Assembly: GCF_028993555.1 (NCBI RefSeq)
Contig: NZ_CP118612.1
Span: 248,001 to 312,000 of the forward strand
From: Ensifer adhaerens
GTDB taxonomy: Bacteria; Pseudomonadota; Alphaproteobacteria; Rhizobiales; Rhizobiaceae
Direction: 5' to 3'
Length of the DNA stretch: 64,000 bases
In this document: positions 44,045 to 52,215 of the stretch, one piece after another
How the letters are laid out: each line of letters starts with the position of its first letter
Position numbering within the stretch: the first letter of the stretch is position 1
Notes under the pieces: model-generated
Databases searched by the model: none
Told to the model about the DNA's origin: nothing
What the model saw: the letters and a program-made list of their open reading frames with translations, nothing else
Translations under genes and position numbers: made by a program

Positions 44045-44496
44045 CACTCTCAGGGCGTAGGTATGCCGACAAGCAAACGGGCGTGGTCTTGCGATTTAGG
44101 AACATTGACAAGCATTCAATGTGGTCAGAAGCACGCCCGGTTGAATACGCAGACGCTTCTTCTACGATCTTTACACAAGATGAGATCGTAGAAAACGTAT
44201 TGGGAATCAAACACATTGATGGAAGCAGTCAGTTCCACAAATTGGCGTTTACCAAACGAACTGATTGGGAGAACGAAAAAGAATGGCGGATCGCCTCAAA
44301 GGGTAGAGATACGACTAAAGAAGTCGAGGATCTGCCATTTGGCCTCCCTGAACTTGACGGTGTAATATTTGGTAGGTCAACCACAGACGGAGACAAACGA
44401 GAAATTAGAGAATTTGCCAGACGCTATCCGAAGGTCGAATTCATGCAGGCGACGGTCAGTAGAGCCAGATTCGATACGGTTCTGGAAGAATGCTGA
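44045..44496 (+). pseudogene. DUF2971 protein, C-terminal remnant
   Basis: Directly after the HxlR stop an open frame reads RRYADKQTGVVLRFRN, then AFTKRTDWENEKEWRIASKG and LDGVIFGRSTTDGDKREI. This is the C-terminal two-thirds of a DUF2971 protein (YADxHxGxxLxF, K-x-x-W-x-x-EKEWR). The N-terminus is absent and the DNA is visibly AT-richer than its surroundings. It was probably acquired and cut off at the HxlR boundary. Confidence 0.65.
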
Positions 44497-44605
44497 AGTG
44501 TCCGGGGAAATCCGAGAGAAGCGATCGCGCTCAACGCAATGGATTCAAGGCCGACCACGCCCGATCGTATCCTTAGTGTTGACAATCGAGTCCTTTCGCG
44601 CGCCC

Positions 44606-44872
44606 ATGGAATTCATGGATTCGATATCAGAGATCACCCGCCTGCTGCGTGCCGCACGGTCACTACTTGGTCTGAGCCAGGAGGAATTCGCGGGACTTGC
44701 GGGCGTCAGTCGGCAGATCATCGCGAGAATGGAGCGCGGGGAAGACGACATAGTCGCCGAAAGTATTCAGCGGGTCCGCTCGGCTCTGGAGGAGCAGCGC
44801 ATCGTGTTCATTCCATCGGAGAAAGGGCGCGGGCCGGGAGTCGCGGAGCGCAGACCGGCAAAAATGACGTGA
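44606..44872 (+). CDS. Small XRE-family helix-turn-helix protein
   Basis: From ATG 44606 the 88-residue protein is a single Cro/C1-type HTH: ITRLLRAARSLLGLSQEEFA, then GLAGVSRQIIARMERGEDDI, followed by a charged tail. A TTGACA hexamer lies about 25 bases upstream. It could be a stand-alone regulator or an orphan antitoxin; no toxin is adjacent. Confidence 0.75.
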   Translation: MEFMDSISEITRLLRAARSLLGLSQEEFAGLAGVSRQIIARMERGEDDIVAESIQRVRSALEEQRIVFIPSEKGRGPGVAERRPAKMT

Positions 44873-45063
44873 CCGAAGCGGGCCGGCGCCGTTAGCGGGA
44901 TTTGTTCGCCTCCGACCAATGCCACTTGGCGACAAACGCAAGGCCTTAGAAGATCAAGGCGGAAGTCTGTGATCTTGGAAAGCTCCGACCTGGGGCGAAA
45001 CGGCCGCCTTCAGTTCGAGGCTAAGGAAGTCTTGCGGCTCGACTCTGGGAAGGACCAGCGGGT
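44873..45063. other. Short gap, nothing recognised
   Basis: No gene or structured element could be supported here before the permease remnant. Confidence 0.4.
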
Positions 45064-45310
45064 TTACGTTCGCCGTGACAGCTGATGTTCGCGCCAGATG
45101 GTGAAAAGGCCTGCGCCAACGACGATGATGGCGCCGATGATCATGTTGTGCGTTATCGTCCCGCCAAAGAGTACGAACGGCGAGGATAACGTTGAGTATC
45201 AGTTGAAAGTAGGTCACCGGCTGAATTTCGGCGGCTGGCAGCGACGATGGCTTCCGCGAGAACGGCCATCGTTACGGGTCCCTGACGGGATAGGAAGAGC
45301 AGAATGAAGT
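45064..45310 (-). pseudogene. EamA/DMT-family permease, C-terminal remnant
   Basis: Minus-strand frames read QGPVTMAVLAEAIVA, then EIQPVTYFQLILNVILAV, then LFGGTITHNMIIGAIIVVGA ending FTIWREHQ and a stop at 45064. This is the last helix pair of a drug/metabolite (EamA) transporter. Consecutive pieces lie in different frames and the first eight helices are gone. Confidence 0.5.
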
Positions 45311-45327
45311 CGTTGGCGTCTTGTAAA

Positions 45328-45355
45328 TTTCCGTAAAGTACGTATTTTACGGAAA
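45328..45355. promoter_or_regulatory. Palindromic operator in front of the Phd/PemK operon
   Basis: TTTCCGTAAA (45328-45337) and its exact inverted copy TTTACGGAAA (45346-45355) are separated by 8 bases, 11 bases before the antitoxin start. Phd-type antitoxins repress their own operon through such palindromes. Confidence 0.75.
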
Positions 45356-45366
45356 AATGGAGGTGC

Positions 45367-45648
45367 ATGATGACATCCACCGTCACTGCCGCTGCGGTCT
45401 CCAAGAATTTTGGAGCCTACCAGGACGCAGCCGTGCGCGAGCCGTTGATTATCACCAAGAACGGCCGACCGCGCACGGTTCTGATCGCCTATGAGGACTA
45501 TCTTCGCTTGATGCGGCGCGAGCGCCAAGTCGAGCTGACGAGCGCGTTGGATGCAGACGAACTCGCTGCAGTCGAAAAATCCACGATGGATCCTGGACTT
45601 GACCATCTCAATGCGGAATTGACGAAGGACAAGAATGCTGCCGACTGA
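45367..45648 (+). CDS. Phd/YefM-family antitoxin
   Basis: The 93-residue protein starts MMTSTVTAAAVSKNFGAYQD and carries EPLIITKNGRPRTVLIAYED, the usual DNA-binding half of Phd/YefM. The acidic C-terminus should bind the toxin. Its end overlaps the toxin start by 14 bases. GGAGGTG precedes the start. The 10-bp palindrome just upstream is a likely autoregulatory operator. Confidence 0.88.
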   Translation: MMTSTVTAAAVSKNFGAYQDAAVREPLIITKNGRPRTVLIAYEDYLRLMRRERQVELTSALDADELAAVEKSTMDPGLDHLNAELTKDKNAAD

Positions 45649-46066
45649 GCCAAAGGTCGGCTGGGTCTTCCGCTATTCCTATCTTTGGCACTGGCAGCAT
45701 TTGGAGGGACGAGAAGAGGGTGACAAGGATCGCCCGGCGCTCGTTCTTGCCATCGTTGCCACCTTGGAAGATGGAACGCCGGTGGTCCGCGTCCTTCCGA
45801 TCACGCATACGCCGCCCTCCGATCCGGCCGAGGCAGTCGAAATCCCACCGGCGACAAAGCGTCGTTTGGGACTGGATGACGAACGCTCCTGGATTGTCTT
45901 GACGGAAAGCAACCGCTTTGCCTGGCCAGGGCCGGACGTCCGGCCGCTCGACACGGATAGCGGTTACCACGGCCCGTTGCCTCCGGCCCTGTTCGAAGAG
46001 GTGAAGCGTCGCTTTGTCGGGCTGGCGCGCAGCCAAAGACATCAGGCGACGCCGCGAAGTTCCTAA
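45635..46066 (+). CDS. PemK/MazF-like toxin candidate
   Basis: The 143-residue protein opens MLPTEPKVGWVFRYSYLWHW. DKDRPALVLAI and VRVLPITHTPP resemble the core strands of PemK/MazF RNases, with an RRLGLDDERSWIVLTESNRF middle. Position directly after a Phd antitoxin with overlapping frames supports a type II toxin. Family assignment is moderate because the canonical MazF catalytic residues are not clear. Confidence 0.7.
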   Translation: MLPTEPKVGWVFRYSYLWHWQHLEGREEGDKDRPALVLAIVATLEDGTPVVRVLPITHTPPSDPAEAVEIPPATKRRLGLDDERSWIVLTESNRFAWPGPDVRPLDTDSGYHGPLPPALFEEVKRRFVGLARSQRHQATPRSS

Positions 46067-46433
46067 ACGCGTTTGTTCCGGCGATGTGTGCAAATTGGCG
46101 CATCCCTTGGCGTTCCGGAAATGCCGGGAACCCATCCCGGCAATCATCGGTTCGCCCGCGTCTTGCGCTGGGATATTGATGCCGTAAAAATGCAACCGAA
46201 CTCCCGTGAAGCAACGGTCAAGCCGAAGAGCAGATCAACCCTGTGCAAAGGCTTGTTGCGCGTATGTTCACGCTCTGGGCCAAAATGATCGCATAATGTA
46301 TCGACTGGAAGGGGGCAAGCGCCCGGCATATCGTGAGGCTTGGAGACCTTTGATACGCCGCGCGTCTTTTGCGACAGTTGGTCCTTTGTCGAAAGTCCTC
46401 TCGGCCCCCAAAACGTGACCGCTTCCTTGTCGG
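46067..46433. other. Gap with a hairpin and the second dif-like repeat
   Basis: No intact gene is seen. A perfect 7-bp hairpin (46123-46141, GCCGGGA/TCCCGGC) follows the toxin gene and could be a weak terminator without T-run. The repeat at 46263-46315 is the other recognisable element. Confidence 0.5.
46263..46315 (+). repeat. Copy 2 of the dif-like repeat
   Basis: The core GATCGCATAATGTATCGA (46287-46304) is identical to that at 54306-54323. Similarity to that copy extends at least 24 bases to the left (ATGTTC-x-CG-x-T-x-T-x-GG-x-CAAAAT). Confidence 0.65.
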
Positions 46434-47189
46434 TCAGACTTGGGCCTGGCCACCGTCGGCGAAGAGTTCGGAGCCGTTGACGAAGCTCGAGTCGTCCGAG
46501 GCAAGGAACAGGGTGGCCTTGGCGATTTCATCGGACTCGCCGACGCGGCCGAGAGGGATGCGCGAGGCGAGATAGTCGAGGAGACCCTGCTGCTGTTCCT
46601 TGTCGTCGCCAGCCAGTTCAACGAGGCCGGGGGTGCGTGTGGCGCCCGGTGAAACGACGTTGACGCGAATTCCGGTTCCCTTGAGGTCAAGCGCCCAGGA
46701 GCGAGCCAGGTTGCGGACTGCCGCCTTGGAAGCGGAATAGACGGAGAAGGCCGCGGTGCCCTCGGTACCGGCGGTCGAACCGGTCAGCACAACCGACGAG
46801 CCATGACCCAAGAGCGGAAGCGCTTTTTGCACGGTGAAGATGACGGCCTTCACGTTGCGACCGAAGGTATCGTCGATCTGCTCTTCGGTGATCTGACCAA
46901 GCGGGAGCATGTTCCCTCCACCAGCGTTTACGACAAGGACGTCAAGGCGTCCTTGTTCCGACTCCACCTGGGCGAAAAGCTTGTCGAGGTCCTCGTTGCT
47001 CTCTGAGTCGGCCTGCACGCCGACTGCAGCCTCGCCGATCTCTGCTACTGCCTTGTCCAAGGATTCTTTGCGGCGGCCCGTAATGTAGACGCGGGCGCCT
47101 TCGGCCGCAAAGAGCTTGGCGGTCGAAAGTCCGATTCCGCTGGTTGCTCCAGTCACCACGGCGATCTTGTTTGCAAGTCTGTTGGTCAT
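46434..47189 (-). CDS. Short-chain dehydrogenase/reductase
   Basis: The 251-residue protein is a classical [11 protein letters not shown] cofactor motif near residue 14, NAGGG near 88, Ser in VVLTGSTAG and YSASK near 152, and a C-terminal [16 protein letters not shown]. The substrate is not predictable. It lies 157 bases downstream of the LysR gene on the same strand and is likely its target or co-transcribed. Confidence 0.92.
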   Translation of the reverse strand: MTNRLANKIAVVTGATSGIGLSTAKLFAAEGARVYITGRRKESLDKAVAEIGEAAVGVQADSESNEDLDKLFAQVESEQGRLDVLVVNAGGGNMLPLGQITEEQIDDTFGRNVKAVIFTVQKALPLLGHGSSVVLTGSTAGTEGTAAFSVYSASKAAVRNLARSWALDLKGTGIRVNVVSPGATRTPGLVELAGDDKEQQQGLLDYLASRIPLGRVGESDEIAKATLFLASDDSSFVNGSELFADGGQAQV

Positions 47190-47346
47190 CTTGTTCTCCT
47201 AATGCTGGGCGCGCGAAAGGATCCAGTCCGAACGTGCGGCCTGTTGGAACTGTTTGTAGGTGGCTTTGGCCTTCGGCCTCGTCGCCTCCGATCGGAAGAA
47301 CCTAGTCGGTCACCCCGGCGGCGAGAAGCCGCTCGGGATGGAGACA

Positions 47347-48288
47347 TTATCCATCTGCATGGATGGTCTCGGTGGCCGAACTGCACCTGGCGTCGACGTC
47401 CTCAAAAACTCTTGCCACCCAACCGGCGAAGGCCCGCAGCCGCGGATTCGGGAACCTGTCCGCTGGGTAAACAAGGTGCAGTGAATGGTTTTCCGGCTTC
47501 CATGCGGGGAGGAGTTCGACAAGTCCGCCACGCTCGATGTGCGGCTTTGCCAGGAAGCCGAAGCTCTGACCGATACCCAGCCCGGCCAAGAGCGAATTCA
47601 AGTGAGCAGTACTTTCGTTGACCGAGATACCGTTGGATGTCGGAACATATTCAGTTCGCTCATCTCCGCGCAGGAACCGCAACGGAAAACGCTTTCCTGA
47701 CGATGCCGAGAAATAGCTTACGACTCGATGCGCCTGGATCTCATCTGGATGCGTCGGTAGCTCTCGACCTTCCAGGTAGGTGGGGGCCGCGCAGAGAACA
47801 TAATCGAGCTCGCATAGTTTTCGGGCCTTTAGGCTTGAGTCTGCAAGAGCGCCGCCGCGGATTACACAATCTATCCCTTCGCCGATCAGATCGACGGAGC
47901 GATCACTGACGCCGAGCAAGAGATCGATGTCGGGGTATTGGCGCTGGAAATCGGCGAGAGAGGGTATGAGGATGTGGTTTGCCAGGACCGAGCCGACGTC
48001 CACACGGAGTCTCCCCTTCGGGGTGCTGCGCGATCCGGCGACAGTGCCGTCCATGTCATCCAGATCGGCGAGCAGACGAAGTGCGCGCTCATGATAAGCG
48101 GCGCCTTCCGTGGTCACAGTCACAGACCGGGTCGTTCGTTCAACGAGCTTCGTTCCGAGATGCGTTTCGAGATCCTGCACGAGCTTGCTGACGGAGGACC
48201 GGGGCAGGTTCAGCGCGTCTGCTGCTTTTGCGAAGGATCCCGCTTCGGCAACGCGGACGAAGGTTCGTATGGCGAGTATCTGATCCAA
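47347..48288 (-). CDS. LysR-family regulator (YafC/DsdC-like group)
   Basis: The 313-residue protein has an N-terminal HTH (MDQILAIRTFVRVAEAGSFA to LPRSSVSKLVQDLETHLGTK) and a substrate-binding domain starting near residue 90 (GRLRVDVGSVLANHILIPSL). It is of the kind often found beside an SDR gene, as here. ATG 48288. Confidence 0.9.
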   Translation of the reverse strand: MDQILAIRTFVRVAEAGSFAKAADALNLPRSSVSKLVQDLETHLGTKLVERTTRSVTVTTEGAAYHERALRLLADLDDMDGTVAGSRSTPKGRLRVDVGSVLANHILIPSLADFQRQYPDIDLLLGVSDRSVDLIGEGIDCVIRGGALADSSLKARKLCELDYVLCAAPTYLEGRELPTHPDEIQAHRVVSYFSASSGKRFPLRFLRGDERTEYVPTSNGISVNESTAHLNSLLAGLGIGQSFGFLAKPHIERGGLVELLPAWKPENHSLHLVYPADRFPNPRLRAFAGWVARVFEDVDARCSSATETIHADG

Positions 48289-48370
48289 TTTGATGGCCTA
48301 GCTGATCGGAGCTTCGACAATATACCGAGGGCAATGCTTGACGCCATGCATGTTTCTTCGCCGGAAGTCT

Positions 48371-48397
48371 GCTTCCGGCAGGACTCGAACCTGCCGA
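48371..48397 (-). other. tRNA T-arm-like sequence, possible attachment-site remnant
   Basis: On the minus strand GCAGG-TTCGAGT-CCTGC forms a perfect T-stem with canonical loop, followed by 7 acceptor-like bases (CGGAAGC). No 5' tRNA half is visible. Such 3' tRNA ends are typical integration sites. It could also be a chance hairpin. Confidence 0.35.
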
Positions 48398-48614
48398 AAT
48401 AGCATCTCGCGGCGTGGCCTCAACTACTTCCGTGGTGGCTGGCTTGCTGATCGACAGGCGGAAAAGTCACAACGCACTTTGGTGCGCCTTTGAAGGCTCG
48501 CGCGTTCGTCAATGGACGCTACCCCCGTGTTACCTGCGTAAACTACGCAGGATCAACGTCATCCCAAGTACGCTGCTCTTCGAAAACTGCCGACCTGATA
48601 ACGGAAGCGGCGCG

Positions 48615-48917
48615 ATGTCAGAGGAACAGCAGCGAAAATCTGGCGAGGACGCCGTGTTGCGGCGGTTTCCTGCCGAACGCCGGACAATCGAGGAGCTGAT
48701 AGTTCGCGACGGCGACTTTTGTGACATGTGCGAGGCGCTTGCTGAAGCGGAGTCGGCGTTACTGGCGACCGAAGGGCTACCACTCAACGTTCGGGAGACC
48801 AGAACCGCTGAGTGGACGGCTTCGATCGACCGACTTGTGGGCGAGATTGCAAGGGCGATCAGGGAATCCAACGTGATCCGCATTGGCTGGTTAGGTGATC
48901 TGAAAAGCCGCAGGTGA
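48615..48917 (+). CDS. Hypothetical protein (100 aa)
   Basis: From ATG 48615 the product is acidic and helical (FPAERRTIEELIVRDGDFCD, then MCEALAEAESALLA). The 'RDxxFxxMCxxLAEAExAL' pattern recurs in small rhizobial proteins of unknown function. There is no signal peptide or membrane segment. Confidence 0.65.
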   Translation: MSEEQQRKSGEDAVLRRFPAERRTIEELIVRDGDFCDMCEALAEAESALLATEGLPLNVRETRTAEWTASIDRLVGEIARAIRESNVIRIGWLGDLKSRR

Positions 48918-49011
48918 TGAAGCCACGGACGATCGAGCAGGCTCAAGGGCACACACGCGCAATCTGTGAGGCCGAGGGTACCGTTACTGTAATCCAGAGG
49001 GAGGAAAGTAC

Positions 49012-50181
49012 ATGTACTATACAGATGACTCGATACTGCCTCAAAACATGGCGCCGCTAATCATCACGGCAGCGCCCTACGGCCCGGCATGGCTGCCTGG
49101 CGACGCGAGCGACATCCCACTCTCTTGGGACGAGCAGGTCCAGGCTGCGGTGGACTGCTACAACGCCGGTGCCACCATGCTGCACTTCCACGTTCGCAAC
49201 CCGGCCACCGGCATGGGTTCGACGAACTTCGACCAATACAACTACCTGCTGAAGCGCGTGAAGGAAGCCGTACCGGACATGATCATCCAGGTCGGCGGCT
49301 CGATCTCGTTCTCGCCGCACACGGACGGCGCCAAGGCGAAGTGGCTCGACTACGATACCCGCCACATGCTCACGGAGTTGGATCCGAAGCCGGAGTTCGT
49401 GACTGTCACGACCGGCACCACGCTCTGGGATATCATGTCCATGAATACCCTGGAGGACGTGAAGGGGACTCACCTGGAGGATCCCAAGGTACTCGCGGCG
49501 TGGGCCAATATGGTGGTGGACTCGACGCCCGAATTTTACGTCGAGCATCTCAAGCGTCTTCGGAAAAATGGCATCCAGCCGTACTTCGTGCCAGCGCATG
49601 TTCACCAGTGGGAACTCATCGAACGCTGTATCCGCGCCGGCATTTACATGGGTCCGTTGAACATGGCGCTCTGCGCCTACGGTGGAGGGACGCTCGGACG
49701 AAATCCATTTGATCTGATGCATTTCCTGCAACGCGTGCCGCAAGGATCGGTCAACACATTCTGGTCCAGCATGAGAGGATTGATTTCCATCTCGGCGATG
49801 TCCCTTGTGCTCGGTCAGCACATACGCGTCGGCAACGAGGACAATCTTTGGGGCGCCGACCGCAAGCGCAAGACCACGGTCGAGCAGATTCAGGGTGTGG
49901 TGCGTCTCTGCAAGGAGTTTGGCCGCAAACTGGCGACCGCCGAAGAGGCGCGCAAGATCATGAAGGTCGGCACCTGGTACAACAGCGTCGAAGAGACGCT
50001 GCAGAACAACGGCATGCCGCCCAACCCCACCGAGTTCAATCCGGGCTTCCTCACCTGGCCAACCGACGGGAAGATCAAGCCTGCTGTCCTCGGCGGCGAT
50101 TCGCATCCGATCGCCGCATGCATGATCGCACCGGAGCCGGTCCGGGAGGCGCAAGCCGCGTTGATGGCAGCGAGGAAGTAA
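49012..50181 (+). CDS. BKACE-family beta-keto acid cleavage enzyme (DUF849)
   Basis: The 389-residue protein has the family's TIM-barrel motifs: LIITAAPYGPAWLPGDASDI, GATMLHFHVRNPATG with the metal-binding His pair near residue 62, FVPAHVHQWELIERC, and ADRKRKTTVEQIQGVVRL. BKACE enzymes (Kce type) transfer an acetyl unit from a beta-keto acid and acetyl-CoA. The N-terminus is slightly longer than usual; ATG 49048 is an alternative start. It heads an operon with VOC, CMD-family and membrane genes, suggesting a catabolic route for an unknown beta-keto acid. Confidence 0.9.
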   Translation: MYYTDDSILPQNMAPLIITAAPYGPAWLPGDASDIPLSWDEQVQAAVDCYNAGATMLHFHVRNPATGMGSTNFDQYNYLLKRVKEAVPDMIIQVGGSISFSPHTDGAKAKWLDYDTRHMLTELDPKPEFVTVTTGTTLWDIMSMNTLEDVKGTHLEDPKVLAAWANMVVDSTPEFYVEHLKRLRKNGIQPYFVPAHVHQWELIERCIRAGIYMGPLNMALCAYGGGTLGRNPFDLMHFLQRVPQGSVNTFWSSMRGLISISAMSLVLGQHIRVGNEDNLWGADRKRKTTVEQIQGVVRLCKEFGRKLATAEEARKIMKVGTWYNSVEETLQNNGMPPNPTEFNPGFLTWPTDGKIKPAVLGGDSHPIAACMIAPEPVREAQAALMAARK

Positions 50182-50269
50182 AAACCGACAACGGCCTATG
50201 CGCCTTACCATGGGTGGCCGGCGCTCCGGTGCGGGCCGCCAGTTCCAGAACGAACGCGGGAGAGAAATC

Positions 50270-50731
50270 ATGGCTGGCCGGATAACGCACTTTGAAATCT
50301 ATGGAGACGAACCGAGCAAACTCGCCGAGTTCTACAGCGCCCTCTTCGGTTGGGGGACTGAGCAGGCGGAAGGCCTGGACTATTGGCGCATTCACCTGGA
50401 TCCGACCGACACAAGCACCGTAGGCGGTGGCCTGACCTACCGACCCCGTTCCGATCCAAAAGGTTGGCTGCAATTCGTCGATGTCGAGTCAATCGACGAT
50501 ACGCTAGCCCTTGCTCAGCGAATAGGCGCAAAAGTGGTGAGGCCGAAGACCGCAGTTCCTCGAACTGCATGGGTTGCCGTTCTCGCCGATCCGTCGGGAA
50601 ATATGTTCGCCGTCTGGCAGCCGGACGCACTGGCCTTTCCTTCCCGGAACCAGATTGAGGGTTTGACCAGTGGAACAACAAATCAAGGATGCGCTCGGTC
50701 CATGGGAACCCGATGCAGTCGCCCGGCTTGA
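50270..50731 (+). CDS. VOC (glyoxalase/dioxygenase-fold) protein
   Basis: From ATG 50270 (GGGAGAG upstream) the product is 153 residues with two beta-alpha-beta modules: MAGRITHFEIYGDEPSKLAE to FYSALFGWG, and SIDDTLALAQRIGAKVVRPK to DPSGNMFAVWQ. The first metal ligand (His near residue 7) and last Glu-position (here Gln) suggest altered metal binding. Its last 20 codons overlap the next gene. Confidence 0.85.
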   Translation: MAGRITHFEIYGDEPSKLAEFYSALFGWGTEQAEGLDYWRIHLDPTDTSTVGGGLTYRPRSDPKGWLQFVDVESIDDTLALAQRIGAKVVRPKTAVPRTAWVAVLADPSGNMFAVWQPDALAFPSRNQIEGLTSGTTNQGCARSMGTRCSRPA

Positions 50732-51425
50732 AGATTGGGATGCAGCATGGGCCGGCCCATGCCGGGCGATGAGCACGAATGCTTGGACGAACAAGGTTCT
50801 TCCCCCGAGACTGGTCGAGCTGATCGCGGTCGCGATCAACGTGGCCTGCACCAACCTCTACCCGGAGGGCTCTCGCCACCATATTCGGGCCGCCCTCGAT
50901 ACGGGGGCGACGCCCGACGAGATCTTGACGATCATCAAGATGGCGTCGGTCATGTCCATTCATTCCTGCAGCCTTGGAGCACCGATCCTGCTTGAGGAAG
51001 CCAAGTCGTTGGAGAAGGCCCCGGAACCCCGGTCCTCGGTGGCCACGCCCGCTTGCGACAGGATGAAGGAGATCGGCCAGTGGAATGAAGCCTGGAATCC
51101 CTTCTTCGAACTCGATCCCAAGTGGACGGACCAGTTCATGGCTGCGGGCGCCGGGATTTATGGCAGCGGCATATTCACGCCGAAAGAAACGGAACTCATC
51201 AGCATCGCATTCGACGCATCCTTCACACACATGTACGCGCCCGGCACCCGCCGCCATATCCGGGCGGCACTGAAGCTTGGGGCGACGCTCGCGGAAATCA
51301 TGGAGGTCCTGAAGCTTTGCGTGGCGCAGGGCGTGCAGGCCTGCAACCTCGCGGTTCCAATTCTTGCAGAGGAACTAATGATCGTCCGTGCAAACAAGCC
51401 GGGAACGGGTGATGACGAAGGTTGA
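50670..51425 (+). CDS. Tandem carboxymuconolactone-decarboxylase-like protein
   Basis: The GTG start lies within the VOC gene. The 251-residue protein has two CMD/AhpD-like repeats (LVELIAVAINVACTNLYPEG-SRHHIRAAL near 47-76, and ELISIAFDASFTHMYAPGTR-RHIRAAL near 172-198). Neither repeat has the CxxC of AhpD peroxidases, so it is more like gamma-CMD. It overlaps both neighbours, implying translational coupling. Confidence 0.85.
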   Translation: MEQQIKDALGPWEPDAVARLEDWDAAWAGPCRAMSTNAWTNKVLPPRLVELIAVAINVACTNLYPEGSRHHIRAALDTGATPDEILTIIKMASVMSIHSCSLGAPILLEEAKSLEKAPEPRSSVATPACDRMKEIGQWNEAWNPFFELDPKWTDQFMAAGAGIYGSGIFTPKETELISIAFDASFTHMYAPGTRRHIRAALKLGATLAEIMEVLKLCVAQGVQACNLAVPILAEELMIVRANKPGTGDDEG

Positions 51426-51996
51426 CCCTGAACTGCCGGACGGAATCAGCGCCGCGAACCAAGGCGGTTCGCCTGAACATCGCGCGAGGCACCTACGCGA
51501 CCGAGCGGTCGCCGAAGCGAAGCACTTTTTAGTGTTGTTTCTATATCTCTGGGTCTTGTTCGGCCTGTTTGTTCTGAACGAGCGGATCATTCTCCACCAG
51601 CACAAGGTCGATTTTGTGTCCCACGGCTTTGCAGTGTTCAATGCCTTTATACTCGCCAAGGTCATGCTGATCATTGAAGATATGAACTTGGGGCGATGGC
51701 TGGACAATCGACCATTGATCTACCCGATCCTGTACAATTCCCTCATTTTTTCGACCTTGTTTATCCTCTTCCACGTTATCGAGGAGAAAGTTGTGAGCAT
51801 CGCTTGGGGCGAGCCGGTTTCCGCGAGCATCCCCAATATAGGCGGCGGTGGAATTGCTGGAATTGCATGCGTCTCCGTAATTCTTTTCTTCAGCCTCATT
51901 CCCTTCTTCGCATTCAGAAATCTGGCACGCGCGCTCGGTTTAGAACGCCTGAATTCGATGCTGTTCAGTACGGAAGTCGGGGACCTGGCCGAATAG
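51412..51996 (+). CDS. Membrane protein of unknown function (194 aa)
   Basis: ATG 51412 lies inside the end of the CMD gene. The protein has four hydrophobic segments (FLVLFLYLWVLFGLFVLNER near residue 38-58, then about 68-88, 100-120 and 135-165) and charged ends. No family is recognised. It is the last gene of the DUF849 operon. Confidence 0.7.
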   Translation: MTKVDPELPDGISAANQGGSPEHRARHLRDRAVAEAKHFLVLFLYLWVLFGLFVLNERIILHQHKVDFVSHGFAVFNAFILAKVMLIIEDMNLGRWLDNRPLIYPILYNSLIFSTLFILFHVIEEKVVSIAWGEPVSASIPNIGGGGIAGIACVSVILFFSLIPFFAFRNLARALGLERLNSMLFSTEVGDLAE

Positions 51997-52215
51997 AGGT
52001 GCGGCGCAACTGAGCCGTTGGCCGATTGCACGACAGAGAAGTTCATCGAGCAGCGACCTGCCTGTGCGCCCTCCGGGGGCGCAGTCTTCGTCTTGGAGAC
52101 AGCCGGGGCGCTTTTGGCGGTCTCGATCATGAAATCAAGATCAACCTAAACGCCTTGTCGTGTGAGCAGCATTTCGTTCTTAGGTTTGTACAGGGGTGCC
52201 CTGACCTCCCGGAGC

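Noticed and set aside
49057..50271. 404-aa minus-strand open frame opposite the DUF849 gene
   Set aside because: Shadow; the plus-strand DUF849 protein is full length and recognisable.
51720..52130. Minus-strand 136-aa frame starting MIETAKSAPAVSK
   Set aside because: The opening looks protein-like, but most of the frame lies opposite the intact membrane protein gene and no family or ribosome site supports it.
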